Positions 44,411 to 53,109 are shown, counted from the first letter of the stretch. The stretch: 64,000 nucleotides of DNA from Aporhodopirellula aestuarii (GCF_023701485.1 NZ_JAMQBK010000078.1:57786-121785); one strand, 5' to 3'. Made by a program: numbers and translations. Notes: generated by a model from the sequence alone, not told the origin.

Positions 44411-46137
44411 AATTGGGTCTCCGGATCGGTTTTCGAATCCGAGTCGTCAGCGTCATCGCCCGAAGGCTCGCCGTCGATTTGGGATCGTTTCGCGTCATCT
44501 TCTTCTAATTCGTCATCGTCTTCTTCCGATTCGCCTTCTTCGGATTCATCTTCTTCGGACTCGACGTATTCGTCTTCATCCAGATCCGCCTCGTCTTCGT
44601 CATTGACGTCATCATCTTCGTCGAAGTCATCGTCATCGTCATCGACTTCCTCATCAGCGTCGTCAGTGTACTCTGCGTCTACTGCGACTTCTTCCTCATA
44701 TTCATCGTCTTCGTCTTCGTCTTCACTGTCGTCTTCGTCAACAAACTCGTCCGCTTCGTCGTATTCACCCTCTTCTTCGAAGTCTTCGTCGCCCTCTTCA
44801 CTCCCGTCCTCGACTTCGTCAGCCTCGGACTCTTCAGCTTCGAAATCGTCGCTCTCGAGATCGTCATCCGCGCCCGACTCTTCGCTGGCACTTTCATCGA
44901 TCACCAGGGCAGTTTCCGATTCCACATCCGGCTCCGAAATCTCATCCGATGCGTCTACCGCGGCGGGCTCGTCGGATCTTTGCTCTTCGGCTTCGATGGC
45001 TTTAAAAACCATGTCGATTCGATCGAGCAAATCGGCTTGCGCGTCTGCATCCAAGATCAATGGCGGCTGCAAACGAACGGCAAAATCGCCCGCGGTCGCG
45101 ACAACCAGTCCCAGACCTGCTGCCACCTGTACCCATTGTAGCGAGGGCAGATCAAGCTCGATGCCGATCGTACGTCCCACGACGTGTAAATCGCGGACAC
45201 TTTCTCGCGCCGCTAGTCGTTCCGCCAAAGACGTTGCGAATGAGTCCACCTCTACCGACTGCCACGACTGAGTGAGCCATTGATCGAGCGTTGCGTTCAC
45301 CGTCTCGGCAACATAGGCACTCACCGGCATTTCTCGTTCACCGATGTTCGAGCCGGAGCCCGATCGCTCGCCGCCTGCAAGGTGCGGCCACAGGGTCGAA
45401 TTCAGCACCAGGACGCCACCCTCGCCGCCGCCGGTCAAACCGGCGGACATCAACACGGCGTCCGCGGCGATTTCCGCAATGGAATCGTGGACCCAAAAAT
45501 GACCGCCACCCATCGGTGGCAGACAACGATGATCGATCACGAGGCACGCATGATGTTGATCACACGCTTGGCGGATTGCGGTCAGCTGCTCGCCAGTGAC
45601 CGGCTGCATTCGATCATGCAGATCCAGCGGCGAAATCAGCACCATGGCGACGCGATCATCGATCCGGGATGGCAAGGAATCGAACGGCGCGTGGACGAAA
45701 CCGGGCACCAACGGCCAACCGGCTTCTCTAAGATCGGCCCGCCCGCTCGCCATTCGTCCGACCATTCCGCGGCCGTGATCGCTGCCCACGGCACATAAGA
45801 TTTGTCCACCATCATCGCCCGCCGAATCGGAATCGGACGCGTCAGTCGCGGTGAGCTGATGATGTCGACGGCAGAGCACGATCGCCCATTGCAACAGATC
45901 TTCTTGTGATCCAGCAGCCAGACACCCCGCGATCGCCGCGTCATCATTCCCAGTGACCTGACGCATCCGCTCGCAAAGTCGCACCGCTGATGCCCGACCG
46001 TTGTCGGACTCCGCCGACCAATGCGTGAGTGCCCACTGCGACATCGCCTCGGCGAGATAGTCTCCCATCCGTCCCGTCGGTGAGATCAAACCCGCGAGGG
46101 CGTCGAGCTCACGATCACCGTTTTGAGATTGGTTCAT
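44407..46137 (-). CDS. ArgD-like pseudo-aminotransferase with an acidic C-terminal tail
   Basis: 576 residues in the argD position between argB and argF, overlapping both as ATGA. Residues 1 to about 385 align by eye with class-III aminotransferases: HGRGMVGR against FHGRT, CLVIDH (Asp202 kept) against LLIFDEVQTG, and [21 protein letters not shown] plus [19 protein letters not shown] against the ArgD C-terminal domain. The catalytic region reads [12 protein letters not shown] where ArgD has AKGLGGG, so the PLP lysine is Ala232 (codon 45442-45444). The DEVQTGxGRTG motif is also lost. Residues 388-576 are mostly Asp/Glu with no fold signature. Inference: not an active transaminase, so acetylornithine aminotransferase must come from elsewhere. 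A regulatory or scaffolding role for ArgB/ArgF is possible. Confidence 0.85.
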   Translation of the reverse strand: MNQSQNGDRELDALAGLISPTGRMGDYLAEAMSQWALTHWSAESDNGRASAVRLCERMRQVTGNDDAAIAGCLAAGSQEDLLQWAIVLCRRHHQLTATDASDSDSAGDDGGQILCAVGSDHGRGMVGRMASGRADLREAGWPLVPGFVHAPFDSLPSRIDDRVAMVLISPLDLHDRMQPVTGEQLTAIRQACDQHHACLVIDHRCLPPMGGGHFWVHDSIAEIAADAVLMSAGLTGGGEGGVLVLNSTLWPHLAGGERSGSGSNIGEREMPVSAYVAETVNATLDQWLTQSWQSVEVDSFATSLAERLAARESVRDLHVVGRTIGIELDLPSLQWVQVAAGLGLVVATAGDFAVRLQPPLILDADAQADLLDRIDMVFKAIEAEEQRSDEPAAVDASDEISEPDVESETALVIDESASEESGADDDLESDDFEAEESEADEVEDGSEEGDEDFEEEGEYDEADEFVDEDDSEDEDEDDEYEEEVAVDAEYTDDADEEVDDDDDDFDEDDDVNDEDEADLDEDEYVESEEDESEEGESEEDDDELEEDDAKRSQIDGEPSGDDADDSDSKTDPETQL

Positions 46138-46997
46138 GCGTGAATCTCAGTACCGACTCCATCGGTGGTGAAAATTTCGAGCAGCAAGGAGTGTCGCAAT
46201 CGGCCGTCGATGATGTGGACTTTTTGGACGCCGCGATCGAGCGTCTCCAAACAGGCTTCGACTTTCGGAATCATCCCACCACGAATCACGCCGCTGGAGA
46301 TCAGTTCTCTGGCCTCCTCTGCGGACATTGCCGGGATAATCGACTTGGGGTCGTTCTCGTCACTCCGGACGCCGTTGACATCAGAAAGGAAAACCAACTT
46401 ATCAGCGCCAAGTGATTGCGCGACCGCCATCGCTGCGGTGTCGGCGTTCACATTGTAGAGCTGCCCTCCGTCGTCATAGCACAGTGACGGGATCACAGCG
46501 ACCTGATCGGTGTATGCGAGCCCCTCGATCACATCGCGATCGACCGACGTGACTTCACCAACGAAACCTAAATCCCCGTATTCGGGGTCAAGCAACTTTT
46601 GTCCATGCAGCACACAAGTCGTCCGCGGCGACAGGTTGATCGCACGCCCGCCCAAGCGTTCCATCATCTCGGTCAGTTCGATGTTGAGTTCCCCGGCGAG
46701 GACCTGCTCAACCACTTTCAGCGACGACTCATCGGTCACCCGACGGCCTCGAATGAACTGGGCAACGATCCCGGCATCCGCCATCGCTTGCGTGATCGCC
46801 TTGCCGCCACCGTGCACCACCACCGGGCGCAGTCCGACGGTTTCCATGAAGATCACGTCGAGCAATAGGTGATGCAGCGCCGTCTGATCTTCGAGCAGAC
46901 TACCACCGAGTTTGATCACCGTGGTCTTCCCCCGAAATCGGCGGATCCACCCCATTGCCTCGATCAGTGTATCCGCTTTTGCGATCGCTTGATTCAT
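46134..46997 (-). CDS. argB: Acetylglutamate kinase
   Basis: 287 residues. It phosphorylates N-acetylglutamate, the second step of arginine synthesis. It shows [12 protein letters not shown] (nucleotide-binding lysine and Gly-rich loop), [14 protein letters not shown] and [26 protein letters not shown], which is diagnostic for the amino-acid kinase family. [31 protein letters not shown] lies at the C-terminus. It heads the argB-argD-like-argF operon on the minus strand. Its TGA stop overlaps the next gene's ATG. A promoter-like pair lies 30 bases upstream. Confidence 0.96.
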   Translation of the reverse strand: MNQAIAKADTLIEAMGWIRRFRGKTTVIKLGGSLLEDQTALHHLLLDVIFMETVGLRPVVVHGGGKAITQAMADAGIVAQFIRGRRVTDESSLKVVEQVLAGELNIELTEMMERLGGRAINLSPRTTCVLHGQKLLDPEYGDLGFVGEVTSVDRDVIEGLAYTDQVAVIPSLCYDDGGQLYNVNADTAAMAVAQSLGADKLVFLSDVNGVRSDENDPKSIIPAMSAEEARELISSGVIRGGMIPKVEACLETLDRGVQKVHIIDGRLRHSLLLEIFTTDGVGTEIHA

Positions 46998-47026
46998 TTC
47001 GAATTGCCGAGAAAGAAAAGGGGAAA

Positions 47027-47055
47027 AGTCTAAGGTTCCTCCGTTCTCGGGTCAA
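47027..47055 (-). promoter_or_regulatory. Predicted sigma-70 promoter of the argB operon
   Basis: On the minus strand, TTGACC (47050-47055) and TAGACT (47027-47032) are separated by 17 bases. The -10 box ends 29 bases before the argB ATG at 46997. The match is 5/6 and 4/6 to the consensus. It is back to back with the leuA leader promoter. Confidence 0.5.
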
Positions 47056-47153
47056 TTCGGCTTGTTTTTCTACGCTATCGGTATTTCCCGAACTTCTGCG
47101 GTTAAGAATCCTTCATTTTGAACGCCCGCCTGCCGAAAACCCCATTGCAAGGC

Positions 47154-47182
47154 TTGACCACAGCCGGACTCTCTGTTTATTT
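47154..47182 (+). promoter_or_regulatory. Predicted promoter of the leuA leader
   Basis: TTGACC (47154-47159) is followed after 16-17 bases by TTTATT/TTATTT. Counting 6-8 bases downstream of the -10 puts the transcript start at about 47188-47190, essentially at the ATG of the leader peptide. If so, the leader peptide would be translated from a leaderless mRNA; no Shine-Dalgarno site is present. Confidence 0.45.
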
Positions 47183-47189
47183 TGATGCC

Positions 47190-47273
47190 ATGCGAAATCA
47201 ACTAGCTCTACGACTTATTCTCGACCTCGGCCTGCTTTCCGGCAGCTCGAGCCGATTCGTCGTGGGTACGTAG
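47190..47273 (+). CDS. Leucine leader peptide (leuL-type) upstream of leuA
   Basis: 27 codons, ATG 47190 to TAG 47271-47273. The product begins MRNQ and continues LALRLILDLGLL (residues 5-16), with seven Leu codons in twelve positions (CTA, CTA, CTT, CTC, CTC, CTG, CTT), and ends SGSSSRFVVGT. It lies between a promoter-like pair and a strong terminator, 137 bases before leuA, which is the placement expected of an attenuator control peptide. The name leuL is by analogy only; homology to enterobacterial leuL cannot be claimed for such a short peptide. Confidence 0.8.
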   Translation: MRNQLALRLILDLGLLSGSSSRFVVGT

Positions 47274-47318
47274 AGCCAAGCTTTTCCGAACACCACCGAA
47301 AAACGAATTAGCCCGAGC
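47245..47318 (+). promoter_or_regulatory. Antiterminator stem of the leuA attenuator
   Basis: GCTCG-AGCC-GATTCGT (47245-47260) can pair with ACGAATT-AGCC-CGAGC (47303-47318): 7 bp inner and 5 bp outer, around a 4x4 internal segment with two further G-C pairs. The 3' arm takes nearly all of the terminator's 5' arm (47310-47317), so the two structures exclude each other. The 5' arm lies in leader codons 19-24, after the Leu codons and before the stop. A second stem, GCTCTACG (47205-47212) with CGTAGAGC (47269-47276), can bracket the region. Confidence 0.7.
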
Positions 47319-47350
47319 CGCCTTGATTGTGCGTCTCGGGCTTTTTTTTT
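47310..47350 (+). terminator. Attenuator terminator upstream of leuA
   Basis: An 8-bp perfect stem, AGCCCGAG (47310-47317) with CTCGGGCT (47335-47342) and a 17-base loop, is followed directly by a run of nine T (47342-47350). It ends 59 bases before the leuA ATG and after the leader peptide stop. This is a classical intrinsic terminator inside a leader. Confidence 0.9.
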
Positions 47351-47409
47351 GCTCATTACTCGTCTGTCTCACACTTCCTATCCCAGCACCTTCAGTCACC
47401 TAGATTCTC

Positions 47410-49014
47410 ATGTCTGAAACCACGACCGTCACGGACCAAGCAGCCTCCGAACCGACGCCCGACGCACCGATGCGTCACATTCGAATTTTCGACACCACCC
47501 TTCGCGACGGCGAACAATCGCCCGGTGCGAGTATGAATCTGTCGGAAAAGCTCGAAGTCGCTACGGCTCTTTCGGACATGGGCGTCGATGTGATCGAAGC
47601 CGGGTTCCCGATCGCCTCTCCCGGTGACTTCGAAGCCGTGCGTCAAATCGCGATGACGGTCCGCGGGTCGACAATTTGCGGATTGGCCCGTTGCAATGAA
47701 AAAGACATCGATCGAGCTTGGGAGGCACTCAAGGTTGCTTCGAGCAGCCGCATCCACGTGTTCTTGGCCACTAGCGCCATCCATCGTCAATTTAAATTGA
47801 GAATGACGACAGACGAAATCGTCGAACGTGCGATCGCCGGTGTGAAACGGGCGGCGTCCTACTGCGACGACGTCGAGTTTTCCCCCGAAGACGCCTGCCG
47901 CACCGAGCACGACTTCCTGTGCCGCGTCGTCGAAGCGGCGATTGATGCGGGTGCCACCACGATCAACGTTCCCGACACGGTGGGCTATGCGACGCCGGGC
48001 GAAGTCTATGACCGATTCGATATGCTGCGAAACCGCGTACCGAACATCGACAAAGCCATTCTCAGCACGCACTGTCACGACGACTTGGGCATGGCCGTCG
48101 CCAACTCGATGGCCGCCGTGGCGGCCGGTGCCGGACAGATCGAATGCACTATCAACGGCATTGGGGAACGCGCGGGCAACGCGGCTTTGGAGGAAATCGT
48201 GATGGCGATCAAGACCCGCCAAGACTACTTCCACCTGACCACCGGAATCGATTCGAAACGACTTGTTCCTGTCAGCCGATTGGTGAGCAAGACGACCGGC
48301 ATCAACGTCCAACGCAACAAAGCCATTGTTGGCCGCAACGCATTCGCGCACGAATCCGGCATTCACCAAGACGGCATGCTGAAGGAACGCAGCACGTACG
48401 AAATCATGTCCCCCGAAGAAGTCGGATTCTCAAAAACCGATCTCGTGTTGGGCAAACACAGCGGCCGCGCCGCATTGGCCGATCGCGCCAGACAACTCGG
48501 CTTCACACTCAACGGCGAACAATTGCAGTCCGTCTTTGACCGATTCAAAGTGCTCGCCGACAAGAAAAAAGAGATCTACGACGGAGACATCGTCGCCCTC
48601 GTCCAACAACAAATCAGCGGCACGGCAACGTCAGAATGGACCTTGCTCGATTACGAAGTCAGCAGCGGGCGGAACCAGGCTCCGCGAGTACGCTTGACTC
48701 TCCAACATGGCGACAAAGAGTTCACCGAACAAGTCGAACAGGGAGACGGTCCGATTGATGCCGCGTTTTGGGCGGTCGAAAAGATCACCGGCATCGAACT
48801 GGTCTGCAAAGACTTCACTGTCCGGAGCGCGACTCTCGGCCGTGATGCAATTGGCGAAGTCAACTTGGAGGTCGAACACAAAGGCCGCAGCTACCGCGGC
48901 GTCGGCGTGAGCACCGATAGCGTCGAAAGCACGATCCTCGCCATCCTCAACGCGATCGATCGGATCGCAGCCGGAAACCCTGCACAAGCCGAACCGGAAC
49001 TTCCGCAACCCTAA
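47410..49014 (+). CDS. leuA: 2-isopropylmalate synthase
   Basis: 534 residues. It condenses acetyl-CoA and 2-oxoisovalerate to 2-isopropylmalate, the first committed step of leucine synthesis. The TIM-barrel catalytic domain shows [16 protein letters not shown] near the start and the metal-binding [19 protein letters not shown]. The subdomain carries [18 protein letters not shown]. The C-terminal allosteric domain ([68 protein letters not shown]) provides leucine feedback inhibition. Two layers of leucine control are thus visible: attenuation and allostery. The ATG at 47410 has no clear SD. Confidence 0.97.
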   Translation: MSETTTVTDQAASEPTPDAPMRHIRIFDTTLRDGEQSPGASMNLSEKLEVATALSDMGVDVIEAGFPIASPGDFEAVRQIAMTVRGSTICGLARCNEKDIDRAWEALKVASSSRIHVFLATSAIHRQFKLRMTTDEIVERAIAGVKRAASYCDDVEFSPEDACRTEHDFLCRVVEAAIDAGATTINVPDTVGYATPGEVYDRFDMLRNRVPNIDKAILSTHCHDDLGMAVANSMAAVAAGAGQIECTINGIGERAGNAALEEIVMAIKTRQDYFHLTTGIDSKRLVPVSRLVSKTTGINVQRNKAIVGRNAFAHESGIHQDGMLKERSTYEIMSPEEVGFSKTDLVLGKHSGRAALADRARQLGFTLNGEQLQSVFDRFKVLADKKKEIYDGDIVALVQQQISGTATSEWTLLDYEVSSGRNQAPRVRLTLQHGDKEFTEQVEQGDGPIDAAFWAVEKITGIELVCKDFTVRSATLGRDAIGEVNLEVEHKGRSYRGVGVSTDSVESTILAILNAIDRIAAGNPAQAEPELPQP

Positions 49015-49054
49015 GGCAACCGAGCAATCGCCTCACGGCCCCGATTCTGAAACG

Positions 49055-49085
49055 CTGCCTGCCGAATCGCAACTTCGGCAGGCAG
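49055..49085 (+). terminator. Strong hairpin after leuA
   Basis: A 12-bp perfect stem, CTGCCTGCCGAA (49055-49066) with TTCGGCAGGCAG (49074-49085), has a 7-base loop TCGCAAC and starts 41 bases after the leuA stop. No U-tract follows. It may act as a terminator or as 3'-end protection of the leuA message. Confidence 0.6.
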
Positions 49086-49125
49086 AAACGGGCCACACAC
49101 GTTTATTGATGACGATCACCTTCCA

Positions 49126-49674
49126 ATGGAACCGGCAATGGATTGGGACTGGGAACCCGATGAAGATGAAACCCATACTGCCTATCACGAAGCCGGACAC
49201 GCGATCGTCGGCTGCGCACTGGGCGCCCAAATCGATCGCGTCTCCCTCTCTCAGGCATCCGCGTACGATGATCTCGATGACGGACTACCGTCTCGATTTG
49301 GCGATTGCTTAGTGAACTGGGGGCGAGTCGATCCGAACCAAGCCTGGCAACAACAGCGAGAACTGCTCACGATCCTAGCCGGGCCGATCGCTGAGCTGAT
49401 CTATCGCGCCGAAGATGCAGACCAAATCGATTTGGCGGCTTGGGAATTGGATTGGCAGCAAGCTCAGCAATGTGTGCGGCAGATGCATGCCCAGCGTGAA
49501 ATGCAAAACCGTATCCTGCGCGACGCCGTCTCGCGTCTCAAACAATTGATTGGCAATCCGCCGGTGTGGCCGGCGGTGGCGGCGTTGGCCGACGAACTGG
49601 CTATCGGCGATGAGATCGACGGCGAACGAGTCGCCGAGTTGGTGCGTTTTTGGTGGCGACGCGCGGGATACTGA
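49126..49674 (+). CDS. Standalone M41-like (FtsH peptidase-type) HEAGH protein
   Basis: 182 residues with a zinc motif YHEAGHAIVG (His21, Glu22, His25), the form used by the M41 peptidase domain of FtsH. It has no AAA ATPase domain and no membrane segment. A later acidic stretch (EDADQIDLAAWELDWQQAQQCV) is where FtsH supplies its third Asp ligand, within a helical segment resembling NDLxxAT. The helical C-terminus (QLIGNPPVWPAVAALADELA) resembles the FtsH C-terminal helices. It could be a small zinc protease without an unfoldase, or a domain that uses an ATPase in trans. It is read in the same direction as leuA, after a hairpin, so probably separately expressed. Confidence 0.8.
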   Translation: MEPAMDWDWEPDEDETHTAYHEAGHAIVGCALGAQIDRVSLSQASAYDDLDDGLPSRFGDCLVNWGRVDPNQAWQQQRELLTILAGPIAELIYRAEDADQIDLAAWELDWQQAQQCVRQMHAQREMQNRILRDAVSRLKQLIGNPPVWPAVAALADELAIGDEIDGERVAELVRFWWRRAGY

Positions 49675-49689
49675 TCCCTACACCCCAGC

Positions 49690-50064
49690 CTACAATTGAT
49701 ACTGCTTCAATTCTTCCAGGCTGGCAAACTCCAGCGCCGAGATATGCGTCGCCTCCAAATGCACGCGAGGTGCCGCCCCCGCGTCGTAGGCCTCTTTCCA
49801 ACGTGCCGCGCAAAGACACCAGCGGTCGCCCGGTTTCAACCCAGGAAATTCATACATCGGCATCGGAGTGGACAGGTCGTTGCCACGATCGCGGCTGAAC
49901 TCAAGAAACTCAGCCGTCATCTCGCAGCACACCACGTGTAGCCCCACGTCCTGTCCCCCCGTGTTGCAACATCCATCGCGATAGAATCCGGTCATCGGAT
50001 CCGTACTGCAAACCTCTAGCTCCGTTCCGAGAACATTCTTCGCACCGGATTTTCGAGCAGGCAT
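49690..50064 (-). CDS. DUF2237 family protein
   Basis: 124 residues matching the conserved DUF2237 pattern: NVLGTELEVCSTDPMTGFYRDGCC near the N-terminus, DVGLHVVCCEMTAEFLEFSRDRGNDLSTPMPMYEFPGLKPGDRWCLCAARWKEA in the middle, and a C-terminal region ending TLEELKQY-like (SLEELKQYQL). It is cysteine-rich (CC twice), which suggests metal or redox chemistry, but no function is established for the family. It is convergent with the M41-like gene, 15 bases apart. Confidence 0.9.
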   Translation of the reverse strand: MPARKSGAKNVLGTELEVCSTDPMTGFYRDGCCNTGGQDVGLHVVCCEMTAEFLEFSRDRGNDLSTPMPMYEFPGLKPGDRWCLCAARWKEAYDAGAAPRVHLEATHISALEFASLEELKQYQL

Positions 50065-50150
50065 GATATTTTTTCACCAGTAAAGAAGATATTCAACACA
50101 ACGAATCCCAACACTCCGCGATAGCAGTGATGGCGACAGGAAACTGAACG

Positions 50151-51287
50151 TTACAGCGTAATCCACTTACCGTTCTCGGCATCACTCCGCCGCAAACCGT
50201 CTAGGACGCGTTGCGTTTTGATCGCGATATCGCGCGCACGGTCGTTTGACTTTCCATTCAAAATCGCATCGCCAAAACTACGGATCATGCGAACTTCCTG
50301 TGAGTCCGCTTCACCGGAGGCATGCTCGGCAACGGCACCATAGGTGGTGTGCCGCCCAAAATTCCAACGGCAATTATCGACCTGCAGTTCGTGCGAATGC
50401 AACTGCCATTTCGATTCCGCATCCACGAAGGGCAGAACAAAATCGTCGATGGTAAGATACCCGCGATCGCCCGTCACCGTTGCGGTTTGTTGATTGACGC
50501 AGCGGAACGAACAAAAGAAACCGGCCGTCAGATCGTTTTTGAATTTGAGTTCGCCTTGAAATTCCGACGGAACACTGCCGTCGTCGTACACCGATACCGC
50601 GCGACCTGAAACGGCAATCGGTAGCTCATCGTTGGCCGCCCCAAGACTAAACCGGATGCAGTACCACCCCAGATCGCCAAGACAACCGTGCGGTTCGAGC
50701 TCCGCACTCGCCCGGATATTTCCCGATTCAAACGAATCATCGGCACAGAACGAAAAATGCGTTTGGATCCGCCGCATCTTCCCGAACCGCTGAGCATCGG
50801 CGAACACCTCTTTGACGGACGGCAAGCGTGCGGAGTGATCGAACATCACGCCGTCCATGAACTCGACACCGTTGTCACGACAGGCCGCAATCATTTCCTC
50901 GGCGTCATCGGCATGAACGGCCATCGGTTTTTCGCACAGCACGTGCTTGCCCGCTTTCGCAGCCGCGATCACCCATTGCTTTCGCACCGCAGTCGGAAGG
51001 GCGACATAGACGGCATCGACATCATCGCGATCGAGCAACGCCTGGTAGTCGCCAAACGCGACCGGCCTAGCCAACGTCGCCTCGCCATCCTTCCCAATGA
51101 CGACGGGAGGAACTTCCATCGAACAATCATGAATGAACGCTTCCGCTCGTGCGGCATCCCGACTCGCGACCGCGGCGACGACGCCGTTGCCACTCATCCG
51201 CACGGCCTTCCAATTTTTGCGAGCGATTTGGGCGGCGCCGATGAACCCCCATCGGACAACTTTCGAGTCAGGTGTCGACTGTGTCAT
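50151..51287 (-). CDS. Gfo/Idh/MocA family oxidoreductase
   Basis: 378 residues. An N-terminal Rossmann domain (RWGFIGAAQIARKN) is followed by the family's catalytic-lysine motif KHVLCEKPMAVHADDAEEM, and then a C-terminal alpha/beta domain containing DLGWYCIRFSLG. Members reduce or oxidise sugars and related polyols with NAD(P). The substrate cannot be predicted from what I see. The gene begins 20 bases inside the end of the upstream FHA-GAF-SpoIIE phosphatase gene on the same strand, so the two are probably co-transcribed, although a functional link is not evident. Confidence 0.9.
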   Translation of the reverse strand: MTQSTPDSKVVRWGFIGAAQIARKNWKAVRMSGNGVVAAVASRDAARAEAFIHDCSMEVPPVVIGKDGEATLARPVAFGDYQALLDRDDVDAVYVALPTAVRKQWVIAAAKAGKHVLCEKPMAVHADDAEEMIAACRDNGVEFMDGVMFDHSARLPSVKEVFADAQRFGKMRRIQTHFSFCADDSFESGNIRASAELEPHGCLGDLGWYCIRFSLGAANDELPIAVSGRAVSVYDDGSVPSEFQGELKFKNDLTAGFFCSFRCVNQQTATVTGDRGYLTIDDFVLPFVDAESKWQLHSHELQVDNCRWNFGRHTTYGAVAEHASGEADSQEVRMIRSFGDAILNGKSNDRARDIAIKTQRVLDGLRRSDAENGKWITL

Positions 51288-53109
51288 TCAGTTTGCTTTC
51301 ATCAACCGTAGTGGGAGTGTCCGAGAGCCCTGAAAGGTCTCTTTCAGTTTGATCGAATTGGTTTTCAACGGTCTCGTTGGCGCTGTTGTTTTTCGGTGGG
51401 TTTTCCGTCCGTTCGATAATCACCATGCACATATCATCGAATTGACTAGCATCGCCCATGTGGTCGAAGACAGCGTCGATGATACGTTGCTTCACAACAA
51501 CTGCGGCGACTTCCTCACCGCCGGGCATCACGAGCGTTTCGCGGACGATTTTCCGAAGGGGATCGGTCCCCCATTCTTCGTCATCGATGTCCATCGCCTC
51601 GTTGATCCCATCGGTATACATCACCGCGAGATCGCCTTCTCGGAACGGGAATTTAGTGACGGCGTACTCCATGCCTTCATCGATCGCGATCGGCAATCCG
51701 GAATCTTCATCCCCCGGCTCGACGATTTCTCCGGTGGCGGCCACGCGAATGATCGGAGGCATGTGACCGGCGTTGACGATCGAAATCGAATCGCTGTTGG
51801 GATCAATCACGACGAGCAGGTAAGTCACAAATCGCTCGACGTGAAGGCCACTCATTAAATCGTTGAGCCGCTCGATCGCGCGGGCGTGATCCGGCTCACT
51901 GGCGAGGCAAAAACGAGTCTCCGCGGCCAGCTTCGCCATATACATCGCCGCCGCAACGCCATGGCCGACCACGTCCGCGACAACGACCGCGACCCGACCA
52001 TCAGACAATTCGACGTAATCAAAGTAGTCGCCGCCGATATGGTTGGCCGCCTGGTAATAGCTTTCTAGCCGATACGTCGGGACCTCAGGCGGGTGCGATG
52101 GCAAGAACGCACGCTGCACCTCGGTAGCGAGCTTGAGATCGGTCTCGACTTCTTTCTGTCGCAACGATTGCTCGTGCAGCCGAGCATTGTTAATCACGAC
52201 GCTGGCCTGCGCGGCAACCCCGGTGAGCAAGTCGATGTCTTCGTCACGAAACTGCCCACGGCCCTGGGTCGAGTCGATTTGCAGTGCGCCAATCGCTTCG
52301 CCGTCCGCGTTGTGCAGCGGGGCACACATCATGGAACGGATGGAAAAGTCCGCGATCGACTCACTACTGTCGAACCGGCTGTCGTCCATCGCATCGAGCG
52401 AGAGGATCGTCTCACCGCTCTCCATCGTTTTGCGGATGATCGTGCGACTGATCCGCACCGTCTCGGTTTCGTCCACCTTCGTCCGTGTTTTGACCCAGCG
52501 TGGCACCAATGCTCCATCAGGCGACTCCATCACGACGAACCCACGGTCCGCCGATGGAAAGACTTCGAAGAGACTTCCGAGCACCTTGGGCAACACCTCG
52601 TCGAGCGAAATCGCACCGGTCAAATTACGATTGATTGCAATCAGCGCCGCGAGTTTCGCCTCAGGCGTCGCGGTCATTTTGAGACCTTGATCGCTGCTGC
52701 GAAATTCGATCTTCGAACTCGCGACGACCTTGGTGTCGGTTTCGTCGACCATCTGGATACCGAAATTGGTACCGTCAAAGGTCATTTCGCTGGTGCCGCC
52801 GCGGGCAAATTCGGGAACCTCGTCGCCGTGGAACAACAACTCCACTTCGCTGATCCGAATCCGGTCGCCTTGCGCGAGGGAATGAGGCCGAGTGAGCAAT
52901 TGGCCGTTGACGAAGGTTCCGTTTCGGCTGCCCAGGTCCTCGACCACCCAGGCCTCACCGACGCGCCGGACCTTGGCATGGTACCGACTCACTGCCCCGG
53001 CATCGACAACGATGTCGCACTCCGGGTGCCGACCGATTTTCATTTCGTCGCGATCGAGCTCGAATTGGTCCGATGGCGTGCCGTTGATGGTGGACGTTAC
53101 GTATGCCAT
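51268..53109 (-). CDS. FHA-GAF-SpoIIE PP2C-type phosphatase (RsbU-like)
   Basis: 613 residues from ATG 53109 (the frame extends further upstream). The FHA domain lies at about 20-95 (IGRHPECDIVVDAGAVSRYHAKV, DLGSRNGTFVNG). The GAF-like sensor is at about 165-320 (FEVFPSADRGFVVMES, SIRSMMCAPLHNADGEAIGALQIDS). A short coiled linker leads to the SpoIIE/PP2C phosphatase (about 335-565), which has metal ligands in HIGGDYFDYVEL (Asp361) and VVVADVVGHG (Asp379). Such proteins dephosphorylate anti-sigma antagonists or two-component-like partners, integrating a phospho-protein signal (FHA) and a small-ligand or redox signal (GAF). No anti-sigma gene is next door. Confidence 0.92.
   Translation of the reverse strand: MAYVTSTINGTPSDQFELDRDEMKIGRHPECDIVVDAGAVSRYHAKVRRVGEAWVVEDLGSRNGTFVNGQLLTRPHSLAQGDRIRISEVELLFHGDEVPEFARGGTSEMTFDGTNFGIQMVDETDTKVVASSKIEFRSSDQGLKMTATPEAKLAALIAINRNLTGAISLDEVLPKVLGSLFEVFPSADRGFVVMESPDGALVPRWVKTRTKVDETETVRISRTIIRKTMESGETILSLDAMDDSRFDSSESIADFSIRSMMCAPLHNADGEAIGALQIDSTQGRGQFRDEDIDLLTGVAAQASVVINNARLHEQSLRQKEVETDLKLATEVQRAFLPSHPPEVPTYRLESYYQAANHIGGDYFDYVELSDGRVAVVVADVVGHGVAAAMYMAKLAAETRFCLASEPDHARAIERLNDLMSGLHVERFVTYLLVVIDPNSDSISIVNAGHMPPIIRVAATGEIVEPGDEDSGLPIAIDEGMEYAVTKFPFREGDLAVMYTDGINEAMDIDDEEWGTDPLRKIVRETLVMPGGEEVAAVVVKQRIIDAVFDHMGDASQFDDMCMVIIERTENPPKNNSANETVENQFDQTERDLSGLSDTPTTVDESKLNDTVDT

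Noticed and set aside
44402..45271. Serine-rich 289-codon frame on the plus strand
   Set aside because: It is the mirror of the Asp/Glu-rich tail of the argD-like gene: GAT/GAA/GAC runs read as TCA/TCG/TCT codons on the other strand. It has no family resemblance.
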